From positions 355,421-419,420 of the forward strand of contig NZ_JADPKT010000033.1 in assembly GCF_023074075.1 (NCBI RefSeq): DNA of 64,000 nt, in the 5' to 3' direction. Positions 17,174 to 25,527 of this stretch are shown one piece after another (position 1 is the first letter of the stretch; every line of letters starts with the position of its first letter). The position numbers and the translations under genes are program-made. The notes below the pieces were generated by a model. It searched no databases, was not told the DNA's origin, and worked only from the letters and a program-made list of their open reading frames with translations. This DNA is from Bradyrhizobium sp. 138 (GTDB lineage Bacteria; Pseudomonadota; Alphaproteobacteria; Rhizobiales; Xanthobacteraceae).

Positions 17174-18583
17174 TCAGATCAGGCTCGACTTGCCGCGGCT
17201 GAGAACTTCGCCGGCGCCCTTGGCCCCGACAATCCGCCCCTGCTCATACACAACCCGCCCACGGGCGATGGTCGTCACCGGCCATCCCGTGATCTCGAAG
17301 CCCTCCCAGGGCGTATAGTCCGCGCCGTGGTGCAGCTCGGCCTGCCGGATCGGCTTCTTCAGCTTCGGATCCCACAGCACGATATCGGCATCGAAGCCGA
17401 CGCCGATCGAGCCCTTGCGCGGATAGAGGCCGTAGATGCGGGCGTGATTGGTCGCAGTCAGCTCGACGAACTTTTGCAAGCTGATCCGTCCCTTCGACAC
17501 CCCCTCGGAGAACAGGATCGGCAGCCGCGTCTCGACGCCCGGGATACCGTTCGGCACCCAGCGGAACGAGGTGCGCGCATTCGGCGTCAACTTGCCTTTG
17601 GGATCGTCGTAGCGGAACGGACAATGGTCGGACGAGAAGGTCTGGAACACGCCTGATGTGATGCCTTCCCAGATCGCCTGCTGGCTCTCGGCATCCCGCG
17701 GCGGCGGCGAGCAGACATATTTTGCGCCTGACATGTCGATGTTCAGATCCTTCATGTCGTCGGCCGTCAGCGTGATGTATTGCGGACAGGTCTCCGCATG
17801 CACCGGCAATCCGCGCTGCTGGGCCCAGCGCACCTGCTCCATCGCCTCGCGTCCGGAGACGTGAACGATCATGATGGGAACGCCGATCACCTCGGCATGG
17901 CTGATGGCACGATGCGTCGCCTCGCGCTCGACCGCCTGGGGACGCGAGACGCCGTGATAATAGGGCGCGATGTGACCTTCGCGCTCGAGCCTGGTGGTGA
18001 GGAAGCGGATGGCGTCGTAGCCTTCGCAATGGACCATCACCAGCGCCTCCTCGCGGCGCGCGACCTCGAACACCTCGAGCAGCTGCTTGTCACTGAGCAC
18101 GAGGTCGTCATAGGTCATGAACACCTTGAACGAGGTGTAGCCGTCCTTGACCAGCGCCGGCAGCTCCTGCCCGAGCACGACCGCGGTAGGATCGGAGATG
18201 ATGAGGTGGAACGCCGTGTCGATGTAGCACTCGCCCTCGGCGAGCTTGCGGTAGTTATCGACACAGGTGCGCAGCGAGGTGCCCTTCTCCTGGAGCGCGA
18301 AGGGCAGCACCATGGTGTTGCCGCCGGCCGCCGCCGCGCGCGTCGCCGAGGCAAAATCGTCCGCCATCACCACGTCGGGGCCCGAAGGCTGGGAGATGTG
18401 GACGTGGCTGTCGATGCCGCCCGGCAGCGCCAGCAGGCCGGTCGCGTCGATCTCGCGGGCGGCGCCGTCGATGTGATCGGCAATGCTGACGATGCGGCCC
18501 TCGCGAATGCCGATATCGGCGCGAAACTCGTCGCTGGCCGTCACGATGGTGCCGCCGCGAATGGCGAGATCAAGCTGCGTCAC
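17174..18583 (-). CDS. Dihydropyrimidinase / D-hydantoinase
   Basis: Zinc amidohydrolase of about 469 residues that opens cyclic ureides (dihydropyrimidines, hydantoins) to N-carbamoyl amino acids. Motifs seen in order: DSHVHISQPSG (metal His pair), TSFKVFMTYDD (carboxylated Lys), MVHCEGYD, IVHVSGREAM, and SSDHCPFRYDD (metal Asp). These match the D-hydantoinase family throughout. The start is GTG 18583 because GGAG lies 9 nt upstream; GTG 18601, in a GTGA overlap with the upstream gene, is possible. No N-carbamoylase or beta-ureidopropionase of the usual families is in the window, so the next step may be done by one of the amidases or elsewhere. Confidence 0.93.
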   Translation of the reverse strand: MTQLDLAIRGGTIVTASDEFRADIGIREGRIVSIADHIDGAAREIDATGLLALPGGIDSHVHISQPSGPDVVMADDFASATRAAAAGGNTMVLPFALQEKGTSLRTCVDNYRKLAEGECYIDTAFHLIISDPTAVVLGQELPALVKDGYTSFKVFMTYDDLVLSDKQLLEVFEVARREEALVMVHCEGYDAIRFLTTRLEREGHIAPYYHGVSRPQAVEREATHRAISHAEVIGVPIMIVHVSGREAMEQVRWAQQRGLPVHAETCPQYITLTADDMKDLNIDMSGAKYVCSPPPRDAESQQAIWEGITSGVFQTFSSDHCPFRYDDPKGKLTPNARTSFRWVPNGIPGVETRLPILFSEGVSKGRISLQKFVELTATNHARIYGLYPRKGSIGVGFDADIVLWDPKLKKPIRQAELHHGADYTPWEGFEITGWPVTTIARGRVVYEQGRIVGAKGAGEVLSRGKSSLI

Positions 18584-18597
18584 TGGTGTTGTCTCCG

Positions 18598-19356
18598 TCA
18601 CTTGATGACCGCCGACGTTTGGAATATTCGACCCCACTCCGCAAGGGTTGCGATGTCGCCGCCGGCGAGCTCCAGGGTCCGCCACAGCGTGACCGCGACC
18701 GAGTCGAGCACCGCGATATCCAGTTCCCGTTCCAGCGGGGCCGCAAGGGCAGCACCGTCGAGATTGGTGCAGAGGATCACGACGGCATCGGCGCCCTCCG
18801 CCGCCACGGCGCGGATCATGTCCGCGATGGTCACCGGCGCGACCTCGCCGAAGGAGAAATTGTCGCGCAGGCCGAGATGCCGCTCGGCATGCGGGGTGAT
18901 CCCCTCTTCGGCCCAGACATCGGCGATGCGTCGCTGCACGTCATCTGTATAGGGCGAGACGAGGCCGACGCGTTCGGCGCCGAGCGCGCGCGCGGCCTCG
19001 ATGCAGGCGAGCGTCGACGTCGTCGTCGGCACACCCGTGCGCGCCGTGATCGCCGCGCAAAGGCGCCTGTCGCGGCCAATGCCGAGCCAGCTTGCGGAGG
19101 TGCCGTTCCAGGCGATGGCATCGACCTTGGCGTCCGCCAGCAGGTCCGCCGCCGGCAGCATCACCGAGGCGTCGAATTGGTTCAGCGCTGCAGCATCGAG
19201 CGCGATCTCGGTGACGCGAAACCGTGAGAAATGCGCGGTCGTGCCGGCTACGCCGTGCAGCATTGCGCTCGTGACAGGCTCGAGCACCGAATTGGACGAG
19301 GGCGTGATCATGCCGAGACGTTTGCGCAAGACCGACATCGACCACGAACGCTCCAT
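18598..19356 (-). CDS. Asp/Glu racemase-fold protein, arylmalonate decarboxylase-like
   Basis: Cytosolic enzyme of about 250 residues in the aspartate/glutamate racemase superfamily (maleate isomerase/arylmalonate decarboxylase branch). The N-terminal GMITPSSNSVLEP is the family start. The first catalytic position, Cys in racemases and maleate isomerase, reads W-N-G-T-S; the second Cys is kept in VILCTNL, and a Tyr follows in VSPYTDD. G-T-S plus one Cys is the pattern of arylmalonate decarboxylase (Gly74-Thr75-Ser76 and Cys188), so decarboxylation or a one-base reaction is more likely than racemisation. ATG 19338 is an alternative start. It is first in a two-gene unit with the hydantoinase. 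Confidence 0.82.
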   Translation of the reverse strand: MERSWSMSVLRKRLGMITPSSNSVLEPVTSAMLHGVAGTTAHFSRFRVTEIALDAAALNQFDASVMLPAADLLADAKVDAIAWNGTSASWLGIGRDRRLCAAITARTGVPTTTSTLACIEAARALGAERVGLVSPYTDDVQRRIADVWAEEGITPHAERHLGLRDNFSFGEVAPVTIADMIRAVAAEGADAVVILCTNLDGAALAAPLERELDIAVLDSVAVTLWRTLELAGGDIATLAEWGRIFQTSAVIK

Positions 19357-19433
19357 TGCGGCGGAGCGCCTCTGCGCCCCCGAAAAAGATCATCTGCATC
19401 CCCGTGCGCCTGTGCAACCCGCAATCTGCATGC

Positions 19434-19457
19434 TGCATACAATTTGTTCGATATGCA
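19434..19457. promoter_or_regulatory. Inverted repeat in the divergent GntR promoter region
   Basis: TGCATA and TATGCA face each other across 12 nt in the gap between the decarboxylase-like gene (minus) and the gntR gene (plus). The surrounding stretch is unusually AT-rich for this genome. It is a candidate site for the adjacent GntR/FCD regulator, which would then control both directions. No independent second copy was found. Confidence 0.4.
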
Positions 19458-19542
19458 TGTGTCTTGAGCCACATACGTCTTCTATTTGAGCACCTCGTTC
19501 GGCGCGGATTGGCTAGGATCGTGCCCAGGCAGGAAGGCCAGC

Positions 19543-20253
19543 GTGCAACAGAAGTCCGAACAGAACCCGGGACGAAAGTCGCCCAAGCTCAAGCGGATGG
19601 GTCTGCACGAGCGCGCCGCCGCGCGGATGCGGACGATGATCATCCGCGGCGAGCTGCCACCGGGATCGCAGACGCAGGAGACCAGGCTGTCGAAAGAGCT
19701 CGGCGTGTCGCGCACTCCCCTGCGCGAGGCTATGAAGGTGCTTGCCGCCGAAGGGCTGATCGAGCTCCGCCCCAACCGCAGCCCGCGCATCGCCGACATC
19801 GCAATTGACGGCATCTCGGAATTGTTCGAGGCCCTCGCCGGCATCGAGCGGCTTGCCGCAGAGCTTGCCGCGGTGCGCGCGACCGGTCGCGATCTCGCCC
19901 GCCTGCGCACGCTCCAGACCCGCATGGAGGGTCACCACCGCAACGGCAAGCTCGACGAGTATTTCGCCATCAATGGCGAGATCCACAACAGCATCGTCCG
20001 CATGGCCCGCAACACGCCGCTGCGCGAGGCGCACGAGACGCTGATCTCCCGAGCCGAGCGCGCACGTTATCTCGCGCTCGGCGCCAACATGCGCTGGAGC
20101 AATTCGGTCGATGAGCACGCCGGCATCCTCGCCGCACTCGAGGCGCGCGACGGCGAGGCGGCAGGACGCCTGCTCGGTGCCCATGTCCGCCAGACCGGCA
20201 TCGCGCTGCTCGAGGTTCTCGCGTCCTCGAAACCCAAGCTGACAGCGGCGTGA
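19543..20253 (+). CDS. GntR family transcriptional regulator, FCD (FadR) subfamily
   Basis: About 236 residues. An N-terminal winged helix (LHERAAARMRTMIIRGELPPGSQ... then LSKELGVSRTPLREAMKVLAAEGLIEL) is followed by an all-helical FCD effector domain with candidate metal-binding positions (EYFAINGEIHNSIV, ANMRWSNSVDEHAGILAALEARD). GTG 19543 is chosen as start because AGGAAGG lies 5 nt upstream; a TTG at 19486 has no such signal. It is divergent from the decarboxylase-like/hydantoinase pair and ends almost on the start of the racemase-like gene, so it probably governs that sub-pathway. Confidence 0.9.
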   Translation: MQQKSEQNPGRKSPKLKRMGLHERAAARMRTMIIRGELPPGSQTQETRLSKELGVSRTPLREAMKVLAAEGLIELRPNRSPRIADIAIDGISELFEALAGIERLAAELAAVRATGRDLARLRTLQTRMEGHHRNGKLDEYFAINGEIHNSIVRMARNTPLREAHETLISRAERARYLALGANMRWSNSVDEHAGILAALEARDGEAAGRLLGAHVRQTGIALLEVLASSKPKLTAA

Positions 20254-20255
20254 CC

Positions 20256-21005
20256 ATGAAGCTGCTGCTGCTCAACCCCAACACCAGCACCGCCGTCACG
20301 CAGTTGATGACGGATGTCGGGCAGCGCGCGGCCGCACCCGGCACCGAGCTCATGCCCTGCACCGCGACCCGCGGCGTGCCCTATATCGCCACGCGCACCG
20401 AGGCGCAGCTCGGCGGCGCCATTGCGCTGGAGATGTTGGCCGAGCAGCACATGAAGGCCGACGCCGCGATCATCGCCGCCTTCGGCGATCCCGGCCTGTT
20501 CGCCGCGCGCGAGACCTTCGACATTCCCGTAATCGGCATGGCGGAAGCGGCGATGCTAACGGCGTGCATGGCCGGACGCCGCTTTGCCATCGTCACCTTC
20601 GCGCAGGCGCTGGGGCCCTGGTACGAGGAATGCGTTCGCTCGCATGGACTATGGGAGCGCTGCGCCGGCATCCGCATGCTCGATACACCCTTTCAGGCGA
20701 TCTCCGAGGTCGGCACCGAGAAGGAAGACGTGCTGGTTGATCTCGCCCAGCGCGCCATCGTTGCGGACGAAGCTGATGTGCTGATCTTTGCGGGCGCCCC
20801 GCTTTCGGGCCTTGCCGAACGCGTTGCCGACCGAATCCCCGTCCCTGTCGTCGATCAGGTCGTCGCCGCCGTGAAGCAAGCCGAAGCGCTGGTGGCGCTG
20901 CGTCTGCGCAAGGCGACAGCGGGCACGTATCGGCGCCCTGCCGCCAAGCCGACCATTGGCCTTGCCGGCGCGCTCGCCGCCCGGCTCGAGCATCGTGACA
21001 GCTGA
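20256..21005 (+). CDS. Hydantoin racemase-like protein lacking both catalytic cysteines
   Basis: A 249-residue Asp/Glu/hydantoin racemase-family protein with the classic start MKLLLLNPNTS. The first active-site motif, normally ACFGDPGL, is here IAAFGDPGL (Ala75 for Cys). The second, normally GCAGM, is IFAGAPLSG (Gly180 for Cys by my alignment). Hydantoin and allantoin racemases need both cysteines to move a proton, so this protein is unlikely to racemise by that mechanism. The rest of the fold is intact and the ORF is clean, so it is not a decaying gene. It follows gntR after 2 bp and abuts the convergent amidase gene stop to stop. Confidence 0.85.
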   Translation: MKLLLLNPNTSTAVTQLMTDVGQRAAAPGTELMPCTATRGVPYIATRTEAQLGGAIALEMLAEQHMKADAAIIAAFGDPGLFAARETFDIPVIGMAEAAMLTACMAGRRFAIVTFAQALGPWYEECVRSHGLWERCAGIRMLDTPFQAISEVGTEKEDVLVDLAQRAIVADEADVLIFAGAPLSGLAERVADRIPVPVVDQVVAAVKQAEALVALRLRKATAGTYRRPAAKPTIGLAGALAARLEHRDS

Positions 21006-22394
21006 TCAGAGAGGCGGCCAGCGATGCGAAAAACCCAATTCGTTCTCAAGGATACGGCCGAACGCAAACAGGCGGGATTCGCACCCCGGCGGCGCGATGA
21101 TCTGGATACCGAAAGGCAGCTCGCTCTCCCCGCGCGGCACCGGCAAGGTCAGGACCGGGCAACCGACCAGCGACACGATGAAAGTGACGGCGAGATAGTC
21201 GATCGGCGTCTCCAGCGCCGTGCCGTCGATCGCGGTGACATCGTTGATCTCGTTCGGCCAGGGGAAGACGGACGCCGCCGGCGCGATCAGGAACTCGGCA
21301 CGGCCGAACAGCGCGCGAAAGCTGCGATAGATTGCCGTGCGACGCCGCTCGGCGTTCAGGTAATCCTCCGCGGACAGGTTTGCACCAGCCTCGATATTCC
21401 AAACCACCGTCGGAGTGAGCTCCGCACGCCGGGTCCTCAGCAACTCGCCATAGCTGCTGGCGATGTGCGCGGCGCGCAAGGTGCGGAAGGCTTCGATCGC
21501 CCCGCCGCAATCGGGCGAGGACGGCGCGACATCGGCAACACGCGCCAGCAGCTCGCAAGCCGTCGCGAAGCGCGCACGGACCTCGCGCGCAACGGGCGCG
21601 ACGCCGAAATCGGGCGTGACCGCTATCCGGGGCCGGCCGGCGATGGGTCGATCATCACTGATGCTGCCGAGCGAGAGCGGATCATTCGCATCGCTTCCGG
21701 CGCAAACCGACAGCGCCAATTCGAGATCATCAACGCCACGGGCGAGGAAGCCGTGGGTGGCCAGCATGTCCCAGCCGAGCGGCCGGCGCGGCGACGGAAT
21801 GCGGCCCGGTGTCGGCCGGATCGAAGCGACGTCGCAGAAGCTGGCGGGCGTGCGCACCGAGCCACCCAAATCGGTGCCATGCGCCAGCGGCACCATGCCG
21901 GCCGCGACCGCGACGGCGGAGCCGCCGGACGACCCGCCCGAGGTCAGCCCGGAATCGAACGGATTGCGGGTCGGCCCGCGCAGTTTGTTGGTGCAGACCG
22001 CGCCGAAGCCGAACTCCGGCGTGTTGGTCTTGCCGAGAATGATCGCGCCGGCGCGCCGCAGCCGCGCCACCACGAGATCATCCTCGACCGGAACTTGATC
22101 GCCAAACAGCACCGAGCCGTAGGTGGTCCTAAGCCTTGCCGTATCGGTGAGATCCTTGATCGCAACGGGCACGCCATGCAGCGGTCCGATCGGCGCGAGC
22201 GCGGCATCGCAAATCTCGGCGGCACGATGGGCGCCCTCCGTATCGACGGTCACGAACGCCGCCAATTGCGGGTCCTGTTCCGCGATCCGCGCCAGATGCG
22301 CCTCGACAGCGTCACGCGAAGAGAGCTCGCCCTTCGCGATGGCGCGCGCAAGAGTCGTGGCAGTGAGGTCGCAGATCGATGGCTTCGATGTCAT
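21006..22394 (-). CDS. Amidase signature family enzyme
   Basis: Cytosolic amidase of 462 residues. The Ser-cisSer-Lys triad is complete at canonical spacing: Lys80 (VAIKDLTDTA), Ser155-Ser156 (GGSSGGSA) and Ser179 (GTDLGGSVRTPASF). Related proteins include aryl-acylamidases, allophanate hydrolase N-domains and N-carbamoyl/malonamide hydrolases; specificity cannot be called. The start is ATG 22394, since the upstream frame lacks family residues. It is divergent from the potA-like gene and convergent with the racemase-like gene. Confidence 0.9.
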   Translation of the reverse strand: MTSKPSICDLTATTLARAIAKGELSSRDAVEAHLARIAEQDPQLAAFVTVDTEGAHRAAEICDAALAPIGPLHGVPVAIKDLTDTARLRTTYGSVLFGDQVPVEDDLVVARLRRAGAIILGKTNTPEFGFGAVCTNKLRGPTRNPFDSGLTSGGSSGGSAVAVAAGMVPLAHGTDLGGSVRTPASFCDVASIRPTPGRIPSPRRPLGWDMLATHGFLARGVDDLELALSVCAGSDANDPLSLGSISDDRPIAGRPRIAVTPDFGVAPVAREVRARFATACELLARVADVAPSSPDCGGAIEAFRTLRAAHIASSYGELLRTRRAELTPTVVWNIEAGANLSAEDYLNAERRRTAIYRSFRALFGRAEFLIAPAASVFPWPNEINDVTAIDGTALETPIDYLAVTFIVSLVGCPVLTLPVPRGESELPFGIQIIAPPGCESRLFAFGRILENELGFSHRWPPL

Positions 22395-22436
22395 CGCCGC
22401 ACCATGCCAAACCTCGCGTCGAAAGGCGAGCGCAGC

Positions 22437-22452
22437 GGGCATGAGACTTGCT
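22437..22452 (+). promoter_or_regulatory. Sigma-54-like promoter of the second polyamine-type ABC operon
   Basis: GGGCATG-AGAC-TTGCT has the -24/-12 spacing of RpoN promoters, a perfect TTGCT and two mismatches in the -24 element. Predicted start near 22463 leaves a 20-nt leader with GGAGG (22471-22475) before ATG 22483. It would put this importer under the same nitrogen sigma factor as the Liv and NCS1 carriers. Confidence 0.5.
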
Positions 22453-22482
22453 TTCTTCCTCGAGCGAACCGGAGGCAACACC

Positions 22483-23577
22483 ATGGCTGAAACGCAAGGC
22501 GGACGTTCGCTCGTCGTCGACGCGGTCACCCATCGCTATCCAAGCGGCGCGCTCGCGGTCGAGAACATCAATCTCGACATCAAGGGCGGCGAGATCATCG
22601 CCTTGCTGGGTCCGTCCGGCTGCGGCAAGACCACGCTCCTGCGCATCATCGCCGGCTTCATCGCGCAGACGCAGGGGCGCATCATCATCGGCGACGACAT
22701 CGTCGACGCGCTGCCGTCGAACCGCCGCGCCGTCGGCATCGTGTTCCAGAACTACGCGCTGTTCCCGCATTTGTCGATCAGCGAGAACGTTGGCTACGGC
22801 CTCGCCGCCCGCGGCATCGACAAGGCCACGCGCCAGCGCGAGGCCCAGCGCCTGCTCGAACTGGTGCAACTCCCGACCATGGCCGAGCGGCTGCCGCGGC
22901 AGCTGTCCGGCGGCCAGCAGCAGCGCGTGGCGCTAGCCCGCGCGCTGGCGATCAAGCCGTCGATCCTGCTGCTCGACGAGCCATTTGCCGCGCTCGACAA
23001 GAATTTGCGGCTGGACATGCAGATCGAGGTCAAGCGGCTGCAGCGCGTCTCCGGCATCACCACGCTGATCGTGACGCACGATCAGGAAGAGGCACTCTCG
23101 ATGGCCGACCGCGTCGCCGTGCTGAGCCACGGCAAGCTCGAGCAATTCGGCTCGCCGTCGGACGTCTACGATCGCCCGCAGACGCTGTTCGTGAACACCT
23201 TCGTCGGTTCTACCAACCGCATGCCCGGCGTTGTCGTTTCGGCGGATCGCACGGCGGCAAGGGTTCGCCTCGATGCCGGCGCGGAGATCATCGCACGGCC
23301 CGCCGGCGGTGCACTCAGCGAAGGCGGCCGTGTCACCGTCTGCATCCGTCCCGAACATCTGCAATTCGTCGGCGACGGGACCGGCTTTGCCGGCGTGGTC
23401 GGCATGTCGTTGCCGTTAGGTGCCACCGTCGTGCACGAGGTCACCACCGCCGACGGCTCCGGCGTGAAAGTCTCCCAGGCGCGCATCGGCGAGACGCGCG
23501 CATTGGAGAGTGGCGCTGCGGTGCGCCTCGCGCCGCTCGCCCCGTCGCTCGCCAACGCCTTTCCTGCAACGCTTTAG
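22483..23577 (+). CDS. ABC transporter ATP-binding protein, PotA-like
   Basis: ATPase of 364 residues with an N-terminal nucleotide-binding domain (Walker A GPSGCGKTT, signature LSGGQQQR, Walker B ILLLDEPFAALD, H-loop VTHDQEEAL) and a C-terminal TOBE/MOP-like regulatory domain, normal for the polyamine/iron branch. The start is ATG 22483 with GGAGG at 7 nt. It opens a four-gene operon (ATPase, binding protein, two permeases). Confidence 0.93.
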   Translation: MAETQGGRSLVVDAVTHRYPSGALAVENINLDIKGGEIIALLGPSGCGKTTLLRIIAGFIAQTQGRIIIGDDIVDALPSNRRAVGIVFQNYALFPHLSISENVGYGLAARGIDKATRQREAQRLLELVQLPTMAERLPRQLSGGQQQRVALARALAIKPSILLLDEPFAALDKNLRLDMQIEVKRLQRVSGITTLIVTHDQEEALSMADRVAVLSHGKLEQFGSPSDVYDRPQTLFVNTFVGSTNRMPGVVVSADRTAARVRLDAGAEIIARPAGGALSEGGRVTVCIRPEHLQFVGDGTGFAGVVGMSLPLGATVVHEVTTADGSGVKVSQARIGETRALESGAAVRLAPLAPSLANAFPATL

Positions 23578-23607
23578 TTCCAGTCATTGTCCACAACGGA
23601 GTTCGAC

Positions 23608-24654
23608 ATGATCCTCAACCGCCGCAGCCTGATGACGACCGCACTCACACTCGGCGCCATGAAGGCGTTTCCCGGGCTGAGTTTTGCGCAGGCCCGCCCG
23701 CTGGTGTTCGCGACCTTCACCGGCAGCTGGGAGGAAGCGCACAAGGCCGTGCTGGTGCCGGCCTTCCGGAAAGCCAACGCCGATGCCGCAATGGTGCTCG
23801 ATCCCATGCTCTCGGTCGACCAGATCGCGAAGGTGAACGCCGCCAAGGCCAATCCGCCGATCGACGTCATGCTGCACGATCCGGGCCCGGCTCTCGTCGC
23901 GATGGGCCAGGATCTGGTCGAGCCCTATCCGGTCGAGAAGAGCGCCTATTACAAGGATCTGATCGCCGAGGCGCAGGAGCCGATGGGCCCTGCCCCGTTC
24001 TTCCAGGTCGTCGGCCTCACCTACAATCCGGAAGCCGTCAAGACACCGCCGACGTCCTGGGCCGATCTCTGGAAACCCGAGTTCAAGGGTCGCGTCGGCA
24101 TCACCAACCTCAACTCGACGCTCGGCACCGGATGGCTGGTGGAGATCGCCAAGATGCGCGGCGGCTCGGAAGCCAATGTCGATCCCGGCTTCAAGGCGCT
24201 GGAGGAACTCAAGCCCAATCTCGCGGCCGTTGCCGCCAATCCCGGCGCACTCGCCACCCTGTTCCAGCAGGGCCAGATCGACATCTCGCCCGGCAATTTC
24301 AACGCCATCCAGATCCTCAAAGCGCGCGGCGTGCCGGTCGAGTTCGTGGCGCCGAAGGAAGGCGCCATCGCCTTCAAGACCACGATCCACATCGTCAAGA
24401 ACTCGCCGAACCGCGAGCTCGCCTTCAAGCTGATCGAGGCTGCGCTGACGCCGGAGGTGCAGACCACGTTGATGAACCCGCCCTATCTGATCGTGCCGAC
24501 CAATTCCAAGGTGACGATGGGCGGCGAGATCGCGCGCGTGCTCGCCAAGGACACAGCCGAGCTGAAGCAGAAATTCGTGTTCCAGGACTGGAAAAAGATC
24601 AACGAGCAGCGCTCGGCCTGGATCGAGCGCTTCAACCGCGAGATCAAGATCTAA
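23608..24654 (+). CDS. ABC transporter substrate-binding protein, PotD-like
   Basis: Periplasmic binding protein of 348 residues. The start is ATG 23608 with GGAG 6 nt upstream; a TTG at 23587 opens the frame earlier. The leader NRRSLMTTALTLGAMKAFPGL resembles a Tat signal without a full twin-arginine consensus. Mature motifs (FATFTGSWEEAHKAVLVPAF, GLTYNPEAVKTPPTSWADLWKPEFKG in parts) are those of the type II binding-protein cluster that takes polyamines, thiamine or iron. It sits between its ATPase and permeases; the ligand is unknown. Confidence 0.9.
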   Translation: MILNRRSLMTTALTLGAMKAFPGLSFAQARPLVFATFTGSWEEAHKAVLVPAFRKANADAAMVLDPMLSVDQIAKVNAAKANPPIDVMLHDPGPALVAMGQDLVEPYPVEKSAYYKDLIAEAQEPMGPAPFFQVVGLTYNPEAVKTPPTSWADLWKPEFKGRVGITNLNSTLGTGWLVEIAKMRGGSEANVDPGFKALEELKPNLAAVAANPGALATLFQQGQIDISPGNFNAIQILKARGVPVEFVAPKEGAIAFKTTIHIVKNSPNRELAFKLIEAALTPEVQTTLMNPPYLIVPTNSKVTMGGEIARVLAKDTAELKQKFVFQDWKKINEQRSAWIERFNREIKI

Positions 24655-24663
24655 GGCTCGGCG

Positions 24664-25527
24664 ATGGGCGCAGCACCGGCATCACGGGACGTGACGTCCT
24701 ATGGACTGGGATTGGCAGCGCCGCTGGCGCTGTTCTTCCTGGCCTTCTTCGTCGCGCCGCTGCTGCAATTGCTCTGGCTCTCGCTGCACAACGACACGGC
24801 CGGGCTCCATTGGGGGCTCGGCCAGTACCTGCACTTCCTCACTGATCCCTTCAGCCTCGGCGTGCTCGGCTCGACGCTGCTGCTCGGTGCCGAGGTGACG
24901 GCGGTCTGCCTCGTGCTCGGCTTTCCCATCGCCTGGCTCTACCAGCGGGTCGCGCCAAAACTTCAGACCATCATCATCCTGATCGTGCTGCTGCCGCTCT
25001 TGACCAGCGTGGTCGTCCGCACCTTCGCCTGGATCGTCATCCTCGGGCGCCAGGGCATCATCAACGCGACGCTGCAATCCCTGGGCATCATCGATACCCC
25101 ATTGAAGCTGCTCTACACCCAGTTCGGCGTGGTGATCGCGCTCGCTCAGGTCCAAATGCCGCTGATGACGTTGCCGCTGATCACCGCGCTCGGCCGCATC
25201 GATCCCAATCTCGACGACGCCTCCTGCTCGCTCGGCGCCGGAAGTTGGCGCACTTTCTTCCGCGTCGTGCTGCCGCTGTCGCTGCCGGGCGTGATCGCCG
25301 GCTGCACGCTGACCTACGCCGCCGCGATCACCGCCTTCATCACCCAGTCGCTGGTCGGTGGCGGGCAGATGCTGTTCATGCCGATGTATCTCTACCAGCA
25401 GGCCTCGACCCTGCAGAACTGGCCGTTCGCGGCCGCGATCTCGATCATCTTCCTGCTCGCCGTGCTCGCGGTCGTCTCCGTTTTCACCACGCTCGGCCGC
25501 CTCTCGCGCGGTTATGGGGGCGCATGA
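24664..25527 (+). CDS. ABC transporter permease, PotB-like
   Basis: Permease of 287 residues with six hydrophobic segments. The EAA-type loop (DDASCSLGAGSWRTFFRVVLPL) lies before the fifth helix. It follows the binding-protein gene after 9 bp and overlaps the next permease by ATGA. First membrane subunit of the 22.5-26.3 kb importer. Confidence 0.92.
   Translation: MGAAPASRDVTSYGLGLAAPLALFFLAFFVAPLLQLLWLSLHNDTAGLHWGLGQYLHFLTDPFSLGVLGSTLLLGAEVTAVCLVLGFPIAWLYQRVAPKLQTIIILIVLLPLLTSVVVRTFAWIVILGRQGIINATLQSLGIIDTPLKLLYTQFGVVIALAQVQMPLMTLPLITALGRIDPNLDDASCSLGAGSWRTFFRVVLPLSLPGVIAGCTLTYAAAITAFITQSLVGGGQMLFMPMYLYQQASTLQNWPFAAAISIIFLLAVLAVVSVFTTLGRLSRGYGGA

Noticed and set aside
19510..19525. Weak -24/-12-like sequence TGGCTAG-N4-GTGC before gntR
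   Set aside because: Spacing is right but four of seven -24 bases and the -12 box are too poor to call.
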